A DNA stretch of 58,812 bases from Geobacter sp. UBA5735 (GTDB lineage Bacteria > Desulfobacterota > Desulfuromonadia > Geobacterales > Geobacteraceae), in assembly GCA_002419385.1 (NCBI GenBank), contig DIFZ01000055.1:1-58812 (forward strand), written 5' to 3'. The position numbers were made by a program, and so were the translations under genes. Shown here piece after piece: positions 33,669 to 42,069 of the stretch. Numbering within the stretch: the stretch's first letter is position 1; every line of letters begins with the position of its first letter. Below the pieces are notes generated by a model. It had not been told where the DNA came from, searched no databases, and saw only the letters and a list, made by a program, of their open reading frames with translations.

Positions 33669-34373
33669 TCAACCTTTCACAAGTCTTACAAACACATCTT
33701 CCAGCGTATCACCGTCCTTGACAATGGCGGAAATTGCGTCTTTTACCAAAAGACTGCCGCGATTGATTATTGCCACGGTATCGCATATTTTTTCAACTTC
33801 CGACAGCAGGTGTGAATTCAGAAAGATGGTCATGCCTTCATTTTTCAGCGACTCTAAGAGCTGGCGAATTTCTCTGATGCCAATGGGATCAAGACCGGCG
33901 GTAGGCTCGTCGAGAAGTAACAGTTTTGGTTCTCCAATGAGTGCAGCGCCTAATCCGAAACGTTGAATCATACCCTTGGAATAGGTGCCCACCTTTGTAT
34001 ATTCCCTGCCTTGCATTCCGATCAACTCGACGATGCGCCTGCATTGATCCACAGCATCGGAGCGTTTTATATCCAGTAATTCAGCACAACGCAGCAGGTA
34101 TTGCCACCCTGAAAGGGATGCCGGTATACGGTGGTTTTCAGCAAGATAACCGATGCTTGCCCGGGATACAGCATCTGTGCTTGGAATACCGCTTACCGAT
34201 ACGCTTCCCGATGTCGGTCGTGTAAAGTCGAGCAACATCTTGACGATTGTCGTCTTCCCTGCGCCATTGGGTCCAAGAAGCGCGAAACACTCTCCCGGCT
34301 TGACAGAAAAGGAGACATTGTCAACAGCCGTAAGGGAACCGTATCGTTTGGTAGTGGTAGTTAATTCAATCAT
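33669..34373 (-). CDS. ABC transporter ATPase subunit
   Basis: A 234-residue ATP-binding subunit. Walker A GPNGAGKTT is at 34-42, the signature is YSKGM (131-135) in place of LSGGQ, and Walker B LLLLDEP is at 151-157, followed by TAGLDP. The H-loop is in LNSHLLSEVEKIC. The YSKGMxQR type of signature is common in ABC-2 exporters of the CcmA/NatA/DrrA group. An alternative GTG start at 34382 would add three residues. Together with the permease it forms a two-gene unit between direct repeats. Confidence 0.92.
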   Translation of the reverse strand: MIELTTTTKRYGSLTAVDNVSFSVKPGECFALLGPNGAGKTTIVKMLLDFTRPTSGSVSVSGIPSTDAVSRASIGYLAENHRIPASLSGWQYLLRCAELLDIKRSDAVDQCRRIVELIGMQGREYTKVGTYSKGMIQRFGLGAALIGEPKLLLLDEPTAGLDPIGIREIRQLLESLKNEGMTIFLNSHLLSEVEKICDTVAIINRGSLLVKDAISAIVKDGDTLEDVFVRLVKG

Positions 34374-34428
34374 GTAATGCACTCGCTTTAATTCTCGGGA
34401 TAACTCTACATCACACTAGATGTTTGGA

Positions 34429-34458
34429 ATTGTAATCGGCATATGCTCTGAATTGCAA
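34429..34458 (-). promoter_or_regulatory. candidate promoter of the ABC cassette
   Basis: On the minus strand TTGCAA (34458-34453) and TACAAT (34434-34429) are 18 bases apart, placing a start near 34421 and a leader of about 48 bases. The site lies just inside repeat copy B, that is, within the cassette itself. Confidence 0.45.
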
Positions 34459-34484
34459 GTAGTTATGCAAAGCCACCTTCTTTT

Positions 34485-34566
34485 GAGCAATACAGCAAGG
34501 CGAGAGGGACAGGCAATAGAAATACCCTCCGGCAGAAAAAAAGGCCGACATTTCTGTCGGCCTTTC
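34485..34566. repeat. direct repeat, copy B, flanking ABC cassette
   Basis: Second copy of the 83-base repeat described at 32710-32792. It is separated from the first by 1692 bases. The sequence GAGAGGGACAGGCAATAG is identical in both. Confidence 0.85.
34536..34566 (-). terminator. terminator after aor (repeat copy B)
   Basis: AAGGCCGACA (34541-34550) and TGTCGGCCTT (34555-34564) form a perfect 10-base stem with loop TTTC. On the minus strand seven T follow (34542-34536), giving a strong terminator about 107 bases after the aor stop. Confidence 0.85.
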
Positions 34567-34672
34567 GCATGGTTGACGTAAGGTGGCGGGCGCCCGGGCA
34601 GACGCCCGCCGGTGGAAACGCATCACACAAAGAATGGGAATGGAGGCGTTTCCGGGAGAAAACTGTTGAATC

Positions 34673-36409
34673 CTAGAAATTCCAGAATTCGTCGATTTCC
34701 GCGTCGGTGAAATCCCACACCGCGTTGTGCGGCGGAACCTGCTCTTCGAAGAATTCGGGGAGCCGGTCATCCTTGTTGGTGAAACCGGCTGCAAGGTTGA
34801 ACTCATGCTCGGTCTTCAGCACGTATTTGCCGAACTCGACAACGCCGTTTGCATCAAGGTTCGTGCCGTAACGGGCATTGATCATCTCGTAGATAGCCGT
34901 GAAGGCTTCGGGGATGTCAAGGACCGGGAAGGCGACGAATATGCAGAGGCCGCAACTGTCGACAGCCGCGGTTGCGATCTGCAGGTTGCGGGACAGCTCG
35001 ACCTGGCCGGCTTTGGACAGCGGATCAACGAAACCGCCGACTTTCAGAATGTTAGTGGCGATGGTGTAGCCGGAGGTGTGGTCGGCGCCCATGGTGGAAG
35101 TGGCATAGGTGATGCCGATACCCTTGACGGAGCGGGGATCGTATGCCGGGATGCCCTGGTTCTTGACGACCGGGACCCTGGTAATGCCGTAAGTCCGGCC
35201 GACGGAGCCGGCGCCGTTGCCCAGTATGCGGCCCAGCGGGGTTCCTTTGCGCATTTCTTCGTCATAAAGACGATAAGCTTCCTTGCCGTCACCCCACGGA
35301 AGGATACCGGCTTCCATGGCGACGTTCATTATGACCGCGCCTTCGATGGAGTCGATGCCGATGTCGTCCATGACCCAGTCGCACTTGGCGATGATGTCAA
35401 GATCCTGGATAAGGCTGTTGGCGCCCAGTCCCCAGACCGTTTCATACTCGAAACCGGAGGTGATGTATTTCCCGTCGGTATCCACATAGTGCTGGGAGCA
35501 CTTGATGATGCAGCCGGCATGGCAGCCGTGGGTCGGCATACCGCCCCTGGCCACGATGGTGTCGTGCATGGTCTCGCCGCAGATCTTGTTGGCGTGTTCG
35601 CAGGTGCCGAAGCGGAAGTTCTTGGTGGGAAGACCGCCGGCCTCGTTCAGGATGTTGATCAGGACGTTGGTGCCGTACGTGGGAAGGCCCTGGCCGCTGA
35701 CCGGGTGATCCAGCATGGCTTTGGCGAAGATGCGGGCCTGGGTCTTGAATTTTTCCGGATCCGCAATGGTTACGCCAGGTGCGTCAGTATCATCGATCGT
35801 AATGTACTTGACCTTTTTGGAGCCCATGACTGCGCCGCCGCCGCCACGGCCGTGGCTGCGGATATTGCCGTCGGGGTCCTTCACCGAGATGTTTGCGGAA
35901 GCCATCTTGTATTCGCCCGCAGGGCCGCATACCAGGATGCCGATCTTCTTGCCGAGCCGCTCGCTGACGGTTTTGATCAGCTCATAGTTGCCCAGGCCTT
36001 TGCCGACAAATTCCATGTCTTCCTTGATGGCAGCGCCATCCTTGTTGATGTGGATGCTGTACCACTTGTCTTCCTTCGGCATGCCTTCGATGATGACAGC
36101 CTTGTAGCCGAGTTTTTCCAGGTTCTGTGCCGCGGTGCCGCCGGCATTGCTCTCCTTGATCCCGCCGGTAAGGGGGCTCTTAAATCCGGCGGAGAGACGG
36201 CCGGAGTTGGAGCACGCCGTGGCGGTCAGGAGACCGGGAGCGAACACCAGCTTGTTATACTTGCCCAGCGCTTCACAGGTCGGGGGAACTTCTTTTGCCA
36301 CAACCGTAGAAGTGAGCGCGCGGCCGGCCAGTGCTGCCCACTCGGCCGGCACTGCTTCAACTGCAGTCGTGAGGTTCGTCATGTTGATGCGGATAATCTT
36401 TTCTCCCAT
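34673..36409 (-). CDS. aor: aldehyde:ferredoxin oxidoreductase (tungsten-type)
   Basis: A 578-residue enzyme that interconverts aldehydes and carboxylic acids with ferredoxin, using a tungsto-bispterin cofactor and a 4Fe-4S cluster. The three domains are in order: N-terminal cofactor-binding beta domain (VFAPGLLTATACSNSGRLS), the middle with HGCHAGCIIKCS, and the C-terminal domain with a last cluster Cys in DSCGLCIF. The Cys spacing in the middle is CX3CX3C, whereas Pyrococcus AOR has CX2CX3C. AAGGAGG sits 5 bases before the ATG. The gene diverges from a MocR regulator and ends with a strong terminator. No partner ferredoxin is adjacent. Confidence 0.93.
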   Translation of the reverse strand: MGEKIIRINMTNLTTAVEAVPAEWAALAGRALTSTVVAKEVPPTCEALGKYNKLVFAPGLLTATACSNSGRLSAGFKSPLTGGIKESNAGGTAAQNLEKLGYKAVIIEGMPKEDKWYSIHINKDGAAIKEDMEFVGKGLGNYELIKTVSERLGKKIGILVCGPAGEYKMASANISVKDPDGNIRSHGRGGGGAVMGSKKVKYITIDDTDAPGVTIADPEKFKTQARIFAKAMLDHPVSGQGLPTYGTNVLINILNEAGGLPTKNFRFGTCEHANKICGETMHDTIVARGGMPTHGCHAGCIIKCSQHYVDTDGKYITSGFEYETVWGLGANSLIQDLDIIAKCDWVMDDIGIDSIEGAVIMNVAMEAGILPWGDGKEAYRLYDEEMRKGTPLGRILGNGAGSVGRTYGITRVPVVKNQGIPAYDPRSVKGIGITYATSTMGADHTSGYTIATNILKVGGFVDPLSKAGQVELSRNLQIATAAVDSCGLCIFVAFPVLDIPEAFTAIYEMINARYGTNLDANGVVEFGKYVLKTEHEFNLAAGFTNKDDRLPEFFEEQVPPHNAVWDFTDAEIDEFWNF

Positions 36410-36717
36410 TCCATCCTCCTTATCCTTGTTGTGCGGCACAGGCGGCCATTCTGCAGACGGGGATCCACCTGGCTGAGGTGACACGCGGCGGGTCTGCCCA
36501 GGCCGCCGCTTCCCCGCGGAATTATTTCCGCACTTCCGCTGCTTAGATGGTTTACACGGTACGTTAAAACCGGAAAGAATAACAGATGCAGAAAATGCGT
36601 TTTGTATTCAGTACAGTTCAGAGGAATCCATAATTGTACTTGTTCAATTCAGATAAACTGTATACACTGAAATGGTAAATCCGGATGCTTGCTGCGGAGA
36701 TTTTCATGGGGGTGAAA
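36410..36717. promoter_or_regulatory. 308-base divergent regulatory region of aor and the MocR gene
   Basis: The left half is GC-rich aor leader. The right part (36590-36680) is AT-rich and holds two related motifs: TTCAGTACAGTTCAG around 36607-36621 and ACTGTATACACTGA at 36657-36670. The first is an inverted and shortened copy of the second (ACTGTA then ACTGA). A TATACA -10-like element is embedded in the second. MocR proteins usually bind paired sites in their own divergent region, so this is a plausible operator. Confidence 0.45.
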
Positions 36718-38154
36718 ATGCGGAAACCGGCTGTGCAGGACGATTCATACAGGTACGAGAAAATCGCTGAGAGCATCACCGCGATGATTCGCAAGGGAAC
36801 ATACCGGACCGGGGACAGGATTCCATCAGTCAGAAACCTCAGCATCCAGCTGAAAGTCAGCATCTCCACCGTGGTGAAAGCCTATTTCCACCTGGAGAAC
36901 CGCGGTCTCATCGAAGCCCGTCCACAGTCCGGCTACTATGTCCGCCACCAGACGGCACCGGCTGCCGTCGAGCCGGAACATGTCCTGGCACCCGCAATCC
37001 CGACCCTGGTAAGCGTCAACGACCTGGTCATGATGGTGATGCGGGACGCCCGCAACCCTGCCCTGGTGCCGCTCGGGCTGGCGGCCCCCAACCCGGACAA
37101 CCTGCCGGTTGACAAACTGAACCGCATCCTTTCCAACGTCGCCCGCCGCAACAGGAACCAGGGCATCTCCTACGACTTCCCCCCGGGATGCGAGCGGCTC
37201 CGGGTCCAGCTGGCCCAGCGTGCCCTCAGGACCGGATGCTCACTGACGCCGGACCAGATCATCACCACCAGCGGCTGCCTGGAAGCTGTGCTGCTCTCAC
37301 TGAAGGTCGTCTGCCGCCCCGGAGATACGGTGGCCATCGAAACACCCATTTTTTACAACCTGCTCCAGGTCATCGAAACGCTCGGCCTGAAGGCGCTCGA
37401 AATACCGACACACCCGGTCACCGGCATGAGCCTGTCAGCTCTGCGCTATGCGCTCGATCAGACCGCGGTGCATGCCTGCCTTGCAATACCAAATTACAAC
37501 AATCCCCTCGGCAGTTGCATGCCGGACGAAAAGAAAATGGAGCTGGTCAAGCTCCTTGCCACATACAATATCCCCCTGATAGAAAACGACGTATATGGCG
37601 ATCTGGGTTTTTCATCCGCACGCCCCCGGATAGCGAAAAGCTACGACAAAAAAGGGTTGGTGATCCACTGCTCTTCCTTCTCCAAGACCCTGGCCCCGGG
37701 CTACCGGGTCGGCTGGGTCGTGGGCGGACGGTTCCAGGAAAAAATCGAGCGCATGAAAGCGGTCAGCAATATCGCGACCGCGACACTGCCGCAACTTGCC
37801 ATAGCCGAGTTCCTGGCCACGGGGGGGTATGACCAGTACCTGAGAAAGATCCGGGGGATATACGGGCGTCAGACATCATTGATGTCCCAGGCGGTGTCCA
37901 GGTCCTTTCCCCGCGGGACAAAGGTCAGCTCTCCCCAGGGCGGGTTCGTCCTCTGGGTCGAAATGCCCGAACAAGTGGATTCCATAAAACTCTATGAACT
38001 GGCGCTCAGGGCCGGGATCACCATCGCACCCGGCCAGATCTTTTCCGCATCCATGAAGTACCCCAATTTCATCCGCCTGAATTCGGCGTTCTGGTCCAAG
38101 GAGATCGAAGACGCCATCGCGGTCATCGGTGCCCTGGCAAAGGGAATGGTGTAG
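36718..38154 (+). CDS. MocR/GntR-family PLP-dependent transcriptional regulator
   Basis: A 478-residue fusion regulator. Residues about 10-75 form a GntR winged helix (ITAMIRKGTYRTGDRIPSVRNLS, then VVKAYFHLENRGLIE). The rest is a fold-type I aminotransferase-like domain with TTSGCLEAV, IPNYNNPLG, ENDVYGDLG and the PLP Lys in SFSKTLAPGYRVGW. Such proteins sense an amino compound or PLP rather than act as enzymes. I chose the ATG at 36718, with GGGGGT upstream. It diverges from aor and probably controls it and itself. Its 3-prime end meets nth, 17 bases away on the other strand. Confidence 0.9.
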   Translation: MRKPAVQDDSYRYEKIAESITAMIRKGTYRTGDRIPSVRNLSIQLKVSISTVVKAYFHLENRGLIEARPQSGYYVRHQTAPAAVEPEHVLAPAIPTLVSVNDLVMMVMRDARNPALVPLGLAAPNPDNLPVDKLNRILSNVARRNRNQGISYDFPPGCERLRVQLAQRALRTGCSLTPDQIITTSGCLEAVLLSLKVVCRPGDTVAIETPIFYNLLQVIETLGLKALEIPTHPVTGMSLSALRYALDQTAVHACLAIPNYNNPLGSCMPDEKKMELVKLLATYNIPLIENDVYGDLGFSSARPRIAKSYDKKGLVIHCSSFSKTLAPGYRVGWVVGGRFQEKIERMKAVSNIATATLPQLAIAEFLATGGYDQYLRKIRGIYGRQTSLMSQAVSRSFPRGTKVSSPQGGFVLWVEMPEQVDSIKLYELALRAGITIAPGQIFSASMKYPNFIRLNSAFWSKEIEDAIAVIGALAKGMV

Positions 38155-38171
38155 AAGTGGCACAACCGCCC

Positions 38172-38828
38172 TCACCTGCTCTTCCCCACCCCTCTGCGGT
38201 CGCAGAGATGGGCAATCATGCAGGTGGAGCACCGGGGTGAAATCGGCGCGCAATGGTTCTGGCCGAAGGTCACCAGCAGGTCGTTGATCACCAGCCAGTA
38301 GCGACGGGGAAGCTTCTGCCGGAGGGCATATTCCGTTTCCTCCGGGGTTCTGGTCTCCACGTACCCCCAGCGGTTGCAGATCCTGTGGACATGGGTATCG
38401 ACACAGATGCCGGGCTTCCCGAACCCCAGGGTAACCACCAGGTTGGCTGTCTTGCGACCCACCCCCTTGAATTTCAGGAGTTCGTCCAGTTCATCCGGCA
38501 CCACGCCCCCGTAATTGTCCAGCAACGTCCCGCAGACATTCAGTATGGTTACGGCCTTGGTGCGGTAAAACCCCACCGGGTAGATTGCCTTTTCGATGGT
38601 TTCCGGTGACAGCGAAATCATCTTTTCAGGCGTGTCCGCGAGAGCGAACAGCCGCTCGGCAGCGGGGCCGGTCGTCCGGTCCTGGGTCCGCAGGGACAGG
38701 AGACACGATATGAGGACCTTGAACGGGTCGCCTCCGCGCTGGGATACGATGGTGACCGCCAGGGTCTGCCACTGTTTGACCGCTTCTGTCAGGATCGCCA
38801 TTGCTTCATGCAGCTGATCAGGTTCCAC
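38172..38828 (-). CDS. nth: endonuclease III-like DNA glycosylase
   Basis: A 218-residue base-excision repair enzyme for oxidised pyrimidines. The helix-hairpin-helix with catalytic Lys is LKFKGVGRKTANLV, the catalytic Asp lies in GICVDTHVHRI, and the 4Fe-4S Cys set is CAPISPRCSTCMIAHLC (C-x6-C-x2-C-x5-C). I used a GTG start at 38828, which has AGGAGG 5 bases upstream. No closer ATG fits: the first in-frame ATG is at residue 10 (MAILTEAVK). The N-terminus is a little longer than E. coli Nth. It appears monocistronic. Confidence 0.93.
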   Translation of the reverse strand: MEPDQLHEAMAILTEAVKQWQTLAVTIVSQRGGDPFKVLISCLLSLRTQDRTTGPAAERLFALADTPEKMISLSPETIEKAIYPVGFYRTKAVTILNVCGTLLDNYGGVVPDELDELLKFKGVGRKTANLVVTLGFGKPGICVDTHVHRICNRWGYVETRTPEETEYALRQKLPRRYWLVINDLLVTFGQNHCAPISPRCSTCMIAHLCDRRGVGKSR

Positions 38829-38900
38829 TGCAACCTCCTGAGGACTGGTTGGATGACCGGATTGCAAACAAACTTCTCACAATGGGCAAGAAATCGTTTT

Positions 38901-38949
38901 GCCTGTTGAACAGGCGGCTGAACTGACCTATACTGTCCAGTAAGACAGT
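38901..38949 (+). promoter_or_regulatory. sigma-70 promoter with two overlapping palindromes
   Basis: TTGAAC (38906-38911) and TATACT (38929-38934) are 17 bases apart. GCCTGTT-G-AACAGGC (38901-38915) is a perfect palindrome over the -35, and ACTGTC-N6-GACAGT (38932-38949) is a perfect inverted repeat over the -10 and start. The gene for the PHP protein starts at 38966. This is a good candidate for repressor control. Confidence 0.5.
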
Positions 38950-38965
38950 ACGGGAGGATGAAACG

Positions 38966-39832
38966 ATGCGGCAGTTCATGGACCTTCACATACACACCTT
39001 GCATTCCGACGGGGTCCACACACCCTCCAGAATCGTTGCCATGGCCGCGGAAAAAGGCTTGAAGGCAGTTGCCATCACCGATCACGATTCCGTATCCGGT
39101 GTCAGCGAAGCACTGGATGCGGGCCGCCACCTCGGCGTGGAGGTGGTCCCGGCTGTCGAATTCTCCATCGGCTACCGCACTTACCACGACGTCCACCTCC
39201 TCGGCTACTTCATAGACCACCGCGACCCCTCCCTGACCTCGAAACTCCAGGAGTTTCGCCATGCCAGGGAGTCACGCGCCAGAGCGATTGTGGAAAAGAT
39301 CAACGCGAAGCTGGCATCCGAACGAAAGGATCGCATCACGTACGACGAAGTGATCGATGTTTCCGGGGAAGCCATGAGCCGCCTGCATATCGCCCTGGTT
39401 CTCGTTGACCGGGGATTCGCCCGCCATGTGCAGGACGCGTTCAACCGGTATCTGCAGCCCTGCGATGTGCCGAAACGGTACTTCCCCCTTGAAGAGGCAC
39501 TGGAAGAGATACGGCGGCTCGGCGGAGTGTCCGTGCTGGCCCATCCGCCCAGCATCACCGAAGACCGCAGGTTGCTGGCGACTCTCGTGCGGGAAATGGC
39601 GGGCATGGGGCTGAACGGTGTCGAGGTGTTCAACAATCTCTGTTACAAGGATGACATGATATTCTTCGAAAGCCTGTGCCGGGAACTGGGCCTCGCCATG
39701 ACCGGGGGATCCGACTACCACGGCTACGAAGACGACGTGGAGATAGGCATCGGCAGGGGCGGGCTTGCCGTGGCATACCGGCTGCTCGAACCGCTGAAGC
39801 AGATCGCCGAGGGAAGCGCTGCTTCACGCTGA
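38966..39832 (+). CDS. PHP-domain phosphoesterase
   Basis: A 288-residue metal-dependent phosphoesterase. The PHP metal motifs are in order: DLHIHTLHSDG (6-16), AITDHDS (36-42), the Glu in PAVEFS and the C-terminal GGSDYHG. Proteins of this size (YciV/RnaAM-like) act on 3-prime,5-prime nucleoside bisphosphates or short RNA 5-prime ends. The exact substrate is inferred by family. GGGAGG is 8 bases before the ATG. A promoter with palindromes lies directly upstream, and a small coiled-coil gene follows after 28 bases. Confidence 0.88.
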   Translation: MRQFMDLHIHTLHSDGVHTPSRIVAMAAEKGLKAVAITDHDSVSGVSEALDAGRHLGVEVVPAVEFSIGYRTYHDVHLLGYFIDHRDPSLTSKLQEFRHARESRARAIVEKINAKLASERKDRITYDEVIDVSGEAMSRLHIALVLVDRGFARHVQDAFNRYLQPCDVPKRYFPLEEALEEIRRLGGVSVLAHPPSITEDRRLLATLVREMAGMGLNGVEVFNNLCYKDDMIFFESLCRELGLAMTGGSDYHGYEDDVEIGIGRGGLAVAYRLLEPLKQIAEGSAASR

Positions 39833-39860
39833 CAGTTCATTTACCGGCGAGGACAGGAAC

Positions 39861-40085
39861 ATGGCAGACGCCCGTGAAGTTCTCGAAACCATGAGAAAGG
39901 TTGCCAGAATCCGCATCGACATGCTGAAGGAAGGCGTGACGTTCCACAGCAAGGTCCGGCAGGCGTATTACCTGAAGGAATACGAGGAAAAGCTGCGCGA
40001 AATCGAGCGGCTGATACGCCGGATGAACATCAGGCTGGTTTACAGCAAGGGTACGGATGAACCCGAACCTGACGGAAACGACTGA
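39861..40085 (+). CDS. small coiled-coil protein, unknown
   Basis: A 74-residue hydrophilic protein. Nearly the whole length is predicted helix with heptad-like Leu/Ile spacing (REVLETMRKVARIRIDML, YEEKLREIERLIRRMNIRL). No cysteines or membrane segments occur. GAGGACAGGAAC precedes the ATG. It follows the PHP gene in the same direction and is likely co-transcribed. No family recognised. Confidence 0.6.
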   Translation: MADAREVLETMRKVARIRIDMLKEGVTFHSKVRQAYYLKEYEEKLREIERLIRRMNIRLVYSKGTDEPEPDGND

Positions 40086-40159
40086 GGCGTTCGTGACGAG
40101 CGTGAGTGAATGGCTGCCTGCGTCCAATTCGGCACGTTGAAAAGCGCGTCAGGTGGCCA

Positions 40160-40837
40160 TCACTCAAGCCGCACCCTCTTCACTCCCTGAAGTGCCAGGA
40201 TATCGTCCAGCATCCGGTAGGCAATCTCGCGATTGACAAGTTTCAGCTCGAACTCGATGAAGAATTCCTGCTTTACCAGGTCCCGCTCCACCGACGCATT
40301 CAGCATCCGCAGGCTGAACCTGCTCACGAGTTCTTCGATCTTTGCCATCTGCCCTTCCAGGTCCATACTCCAGACCTTGATCGCGCTGTAGGTATCCCGG
40401 GTCAAAAACCCCTCGACCTTTTTCAGTACCAGCAGCGAACCTATGGCTGTGGCGGTTACCACCGCCGACAAGGCAAAAAGACCGATGCCGCACGCTACCC
40501 CGATCGCTGCCGCGACCCACAGGCAGGCAGCCGTGGTCAGGCCGCGGATGGAAGCCTTTTCCCGGATTATGGCGCCTGCACCGAGAAAGCCGATGCCGGT
40601 GACTACCTGGGCAGCAACACGGGAAGGATCGATGGACACGGTGCCGCCCCCCGCAGCGCCCCCGTAAATGGTGTGAAACCAGATGGAAGTCACCGTGAAC
40701 ACGCAGGAGCCGAGGGAAACGAGCAGATGGGTGCGAAAACCCGCGGGACGGCCGTGGATCTCCCTTTCAAGGCCGATGGACCCACCCAGGACCGCTGCCA
40801 GCAACAGGCGGAGGATGGTCTCCAGATCTATTCCCAT
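40160..40837 (-). CDS. MgtC/SapB-family membrane protein
   Basis: A 225-residue protein with four or five membrane segments. Family marks are GSIGLEREIHGRPAGFRTHLLVSLGS near 20-45, GIGFLGAGAIIREKASIRGLTTAACLW in the middle and a C-terminal cytoplasmic domain (about 145-225). MgtC proteins modulate F1Fo ATPase or adapt cells to low Mg2+. Starts at 40846 (2 bases after GGAGG) or 40837 (11 bases) are both possible; I prefer 40837. No Mg2+ leader element was seen. It converges with the coiled-coil gene. Confidence 0.88.
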   Translation of the reverse strand: MGIDLETILRLLLAAVLGGSIGLEREIHGRPAGFRTHLLVSLGSCVFTVTSIWFHTIYGGAAGGGTVSIDPSRVAAQVVTGIGFLGAGAIIREKASIRGLTTAACLWVAAAIGVACGIGLFALSAVVTATAIGSLLVLKKVEGFLTRDTYSAIKVWSMDLEGQMAKIEELVSRFSLRMLNASVERDLVKQEFFIEFELKLVNREIAYRMLDDILALQGVKRVRLE

Positions 40838-40915
40838 GGTGGTCATTACCTCCCCCGTCACTTCAACCGGAGTCCCGGGTAGCGCAGGAGGTCACCCGAA
40901 ACGGCTTGCGCCTGG

Positions 40916-42058
40916 TCATTCGAACGAAAGATCGATGGTGAGCGCCGTCTTTTTTTCGCTGTTCCCGAACCGGATCACGAGGGGCAGGCGGAATCGGCCG
41001 TAGCCGAGCTTTTCGATATCTCCCGCAACCTGAATCCTGGGGTCGGGAATCTGCCCCGCGTCCAGGCCCCCGGGCAGTCGTTGCTCCTCGCGAGGGTCTT
41101 CGGCACGAAATTCCCCGGGTTCTTCGGCAGGCAGTTCTCCCGCAGCCTCGAACGGCAGTGACTCAGGAATATCCCCGGCAGGCGCCCACCCCGCTTCTTC
41201 AGCCAGCGGTTCCAGTTCGGGCAACTCCTCGCCGCCTTCCATGGATAACGGGTCCAGATCCCCTCCAGGTTCGCCGGCAGGAGCTTCATCAGGCCCTGCC
41301 ACCACGTGCAGATCAGCAAATCCGGGATGCAGCTCCGCTTCAGGAAGTTCCGCTGTATCCGCCAATTCCGCTGCTTCGGGCAGTTCCCCGGTCCCGGCAG
41401 TTTCGCGCGGTTCAACCGGCGCGGCTGGTTCCGCCGCAGCAGCAGCCACGCCCGGTTCCTCCTGTGTCTCACCCATCGATTCCTGCAGCTTCCTGAGCAC
41501 CATCTTGACCATCTCGGAAAGCGTCATGAGCACACCGCTCCCGGTGGCTGCCGACGATGGAATGACGCGGTCGTCGCCCGTATCCAGCAGCATGCGCATC
41601 TGCTCTTCAGGCACGGCGTCAGCGAGGTCCGTCTTGTTGTACTGGAAGAGGCAGGGAACGGTACCCGGTCCCATCTCGAGCGACGAAAGACACGCCTTCA
41701 GCGTGTCGAGGCTGTCCCTGTTCAGCTGGTAGCGGGAAGGAGACGCATCAGCCACGAAGACAATTCCGTCAGCTCCTTTCAGGGCATTTTTCCAGACACC
41801 GCTGTCCACGGAATTGCCCGGGGCGGTATAGATATGGAAACGAACGCTGTAGTCGCCGATCCCAGCCAGCTCCGGCCTCATGAAATCGAAGAAAACCAGT
41901 CTGCCGCTGGAAGTGTTCATGAACTTGAACTTCCCGCGGTACTCCGGCTTGAGCTTGTTGTAGATATACTCCAGATTGGTTGTCTTGCCGCTCTCACCGG
42001 GGCCGAAGTAGACAATTTTGGCGTGTATCTCTTTTTTCGCGTCATTCACCAGAGCCAT
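40916..42058 (-). CDS. MglA-like small GTPase with acidic C-terminal extension
   Basis: A 380-residue protein. The N-terminal 195 residues match MglA: P-loop GPGESGKT at 19-26, switch region with RPELAGIGDYSVRFHIYTAPG, and NKTD at 141-144. The position of the conserved catalytic Gln82 of Myxococcus MglA (PGQ) is Asn82 here (PGN), so hydrolysis may be slow. Residues about 200-335 are an acidic, Ala/Pro/Glu-rich unstructured region. A conserved-looking C-terminal beta segment (RFRLPLVIRFGNSEKK) closes the protein. MglA sets cell polarity for motility. GGGAGG precedes the ATG. It lies last in the operon with a helical-repeat and a SPOR protein; an MglB partner was not found. Confidence 0.88.
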   Translation of the reverse strand: MALVNDAKKEIHAKIVYFGPGESGKTTNLEYIYNKLKPEYRGKFKFMNTSSGRLVFFDFMRPELAGIGDYSVRFHIYTAPGNSVDSGVWKNALKGADGIVFVADASPSRYQLNRDSLDTLKACLSSLEMGPGTVPCLFQYNKTDLADAVPEEQMRMLLDTGDDRVIPSSAATGSGVLMTLSEMVKMVLRKLQESMGETQEEPGVAAAAAEPAAPVEPRETAGTGELPEAAELADTAELPEAELHPGFADLHVVAGPDEAPAGEPGGDLDPLSMEGGEELPELEPLAEEAGWAPAGDIPESLPFEAAGELPAEEPGEFRAEDPREEQRLPGGLDAGQIPDPRIQVAGDIEKLGYGRFRLPLVIRFGNSEKKTALTIDLSFE

Positions 42059-42069
42059 GGGAAACCTCC

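Noticed and set aside
34411..34806. 131-codon minus-strand frame across repeat copy B
   Set aside because: It spans the aor terminator and part of aor in another frame; it reflects the repeat sequence and not a gene.
34727..36481. Long open frame of 584 codons antisense to aor
   Set aside because: It mirrors the aor coding strand, has a composition typical of GC-rich shadow frames, and lacks a ribosome site or recognisable domains.
40104..40173. TGAGTGAATGGC / GCCATCACTCA inverted repeat between the coiled-coil and MgtC genes
   Set aside because: The arms are imperfect and far apart, with no T run; it is too weak to call a terminator.
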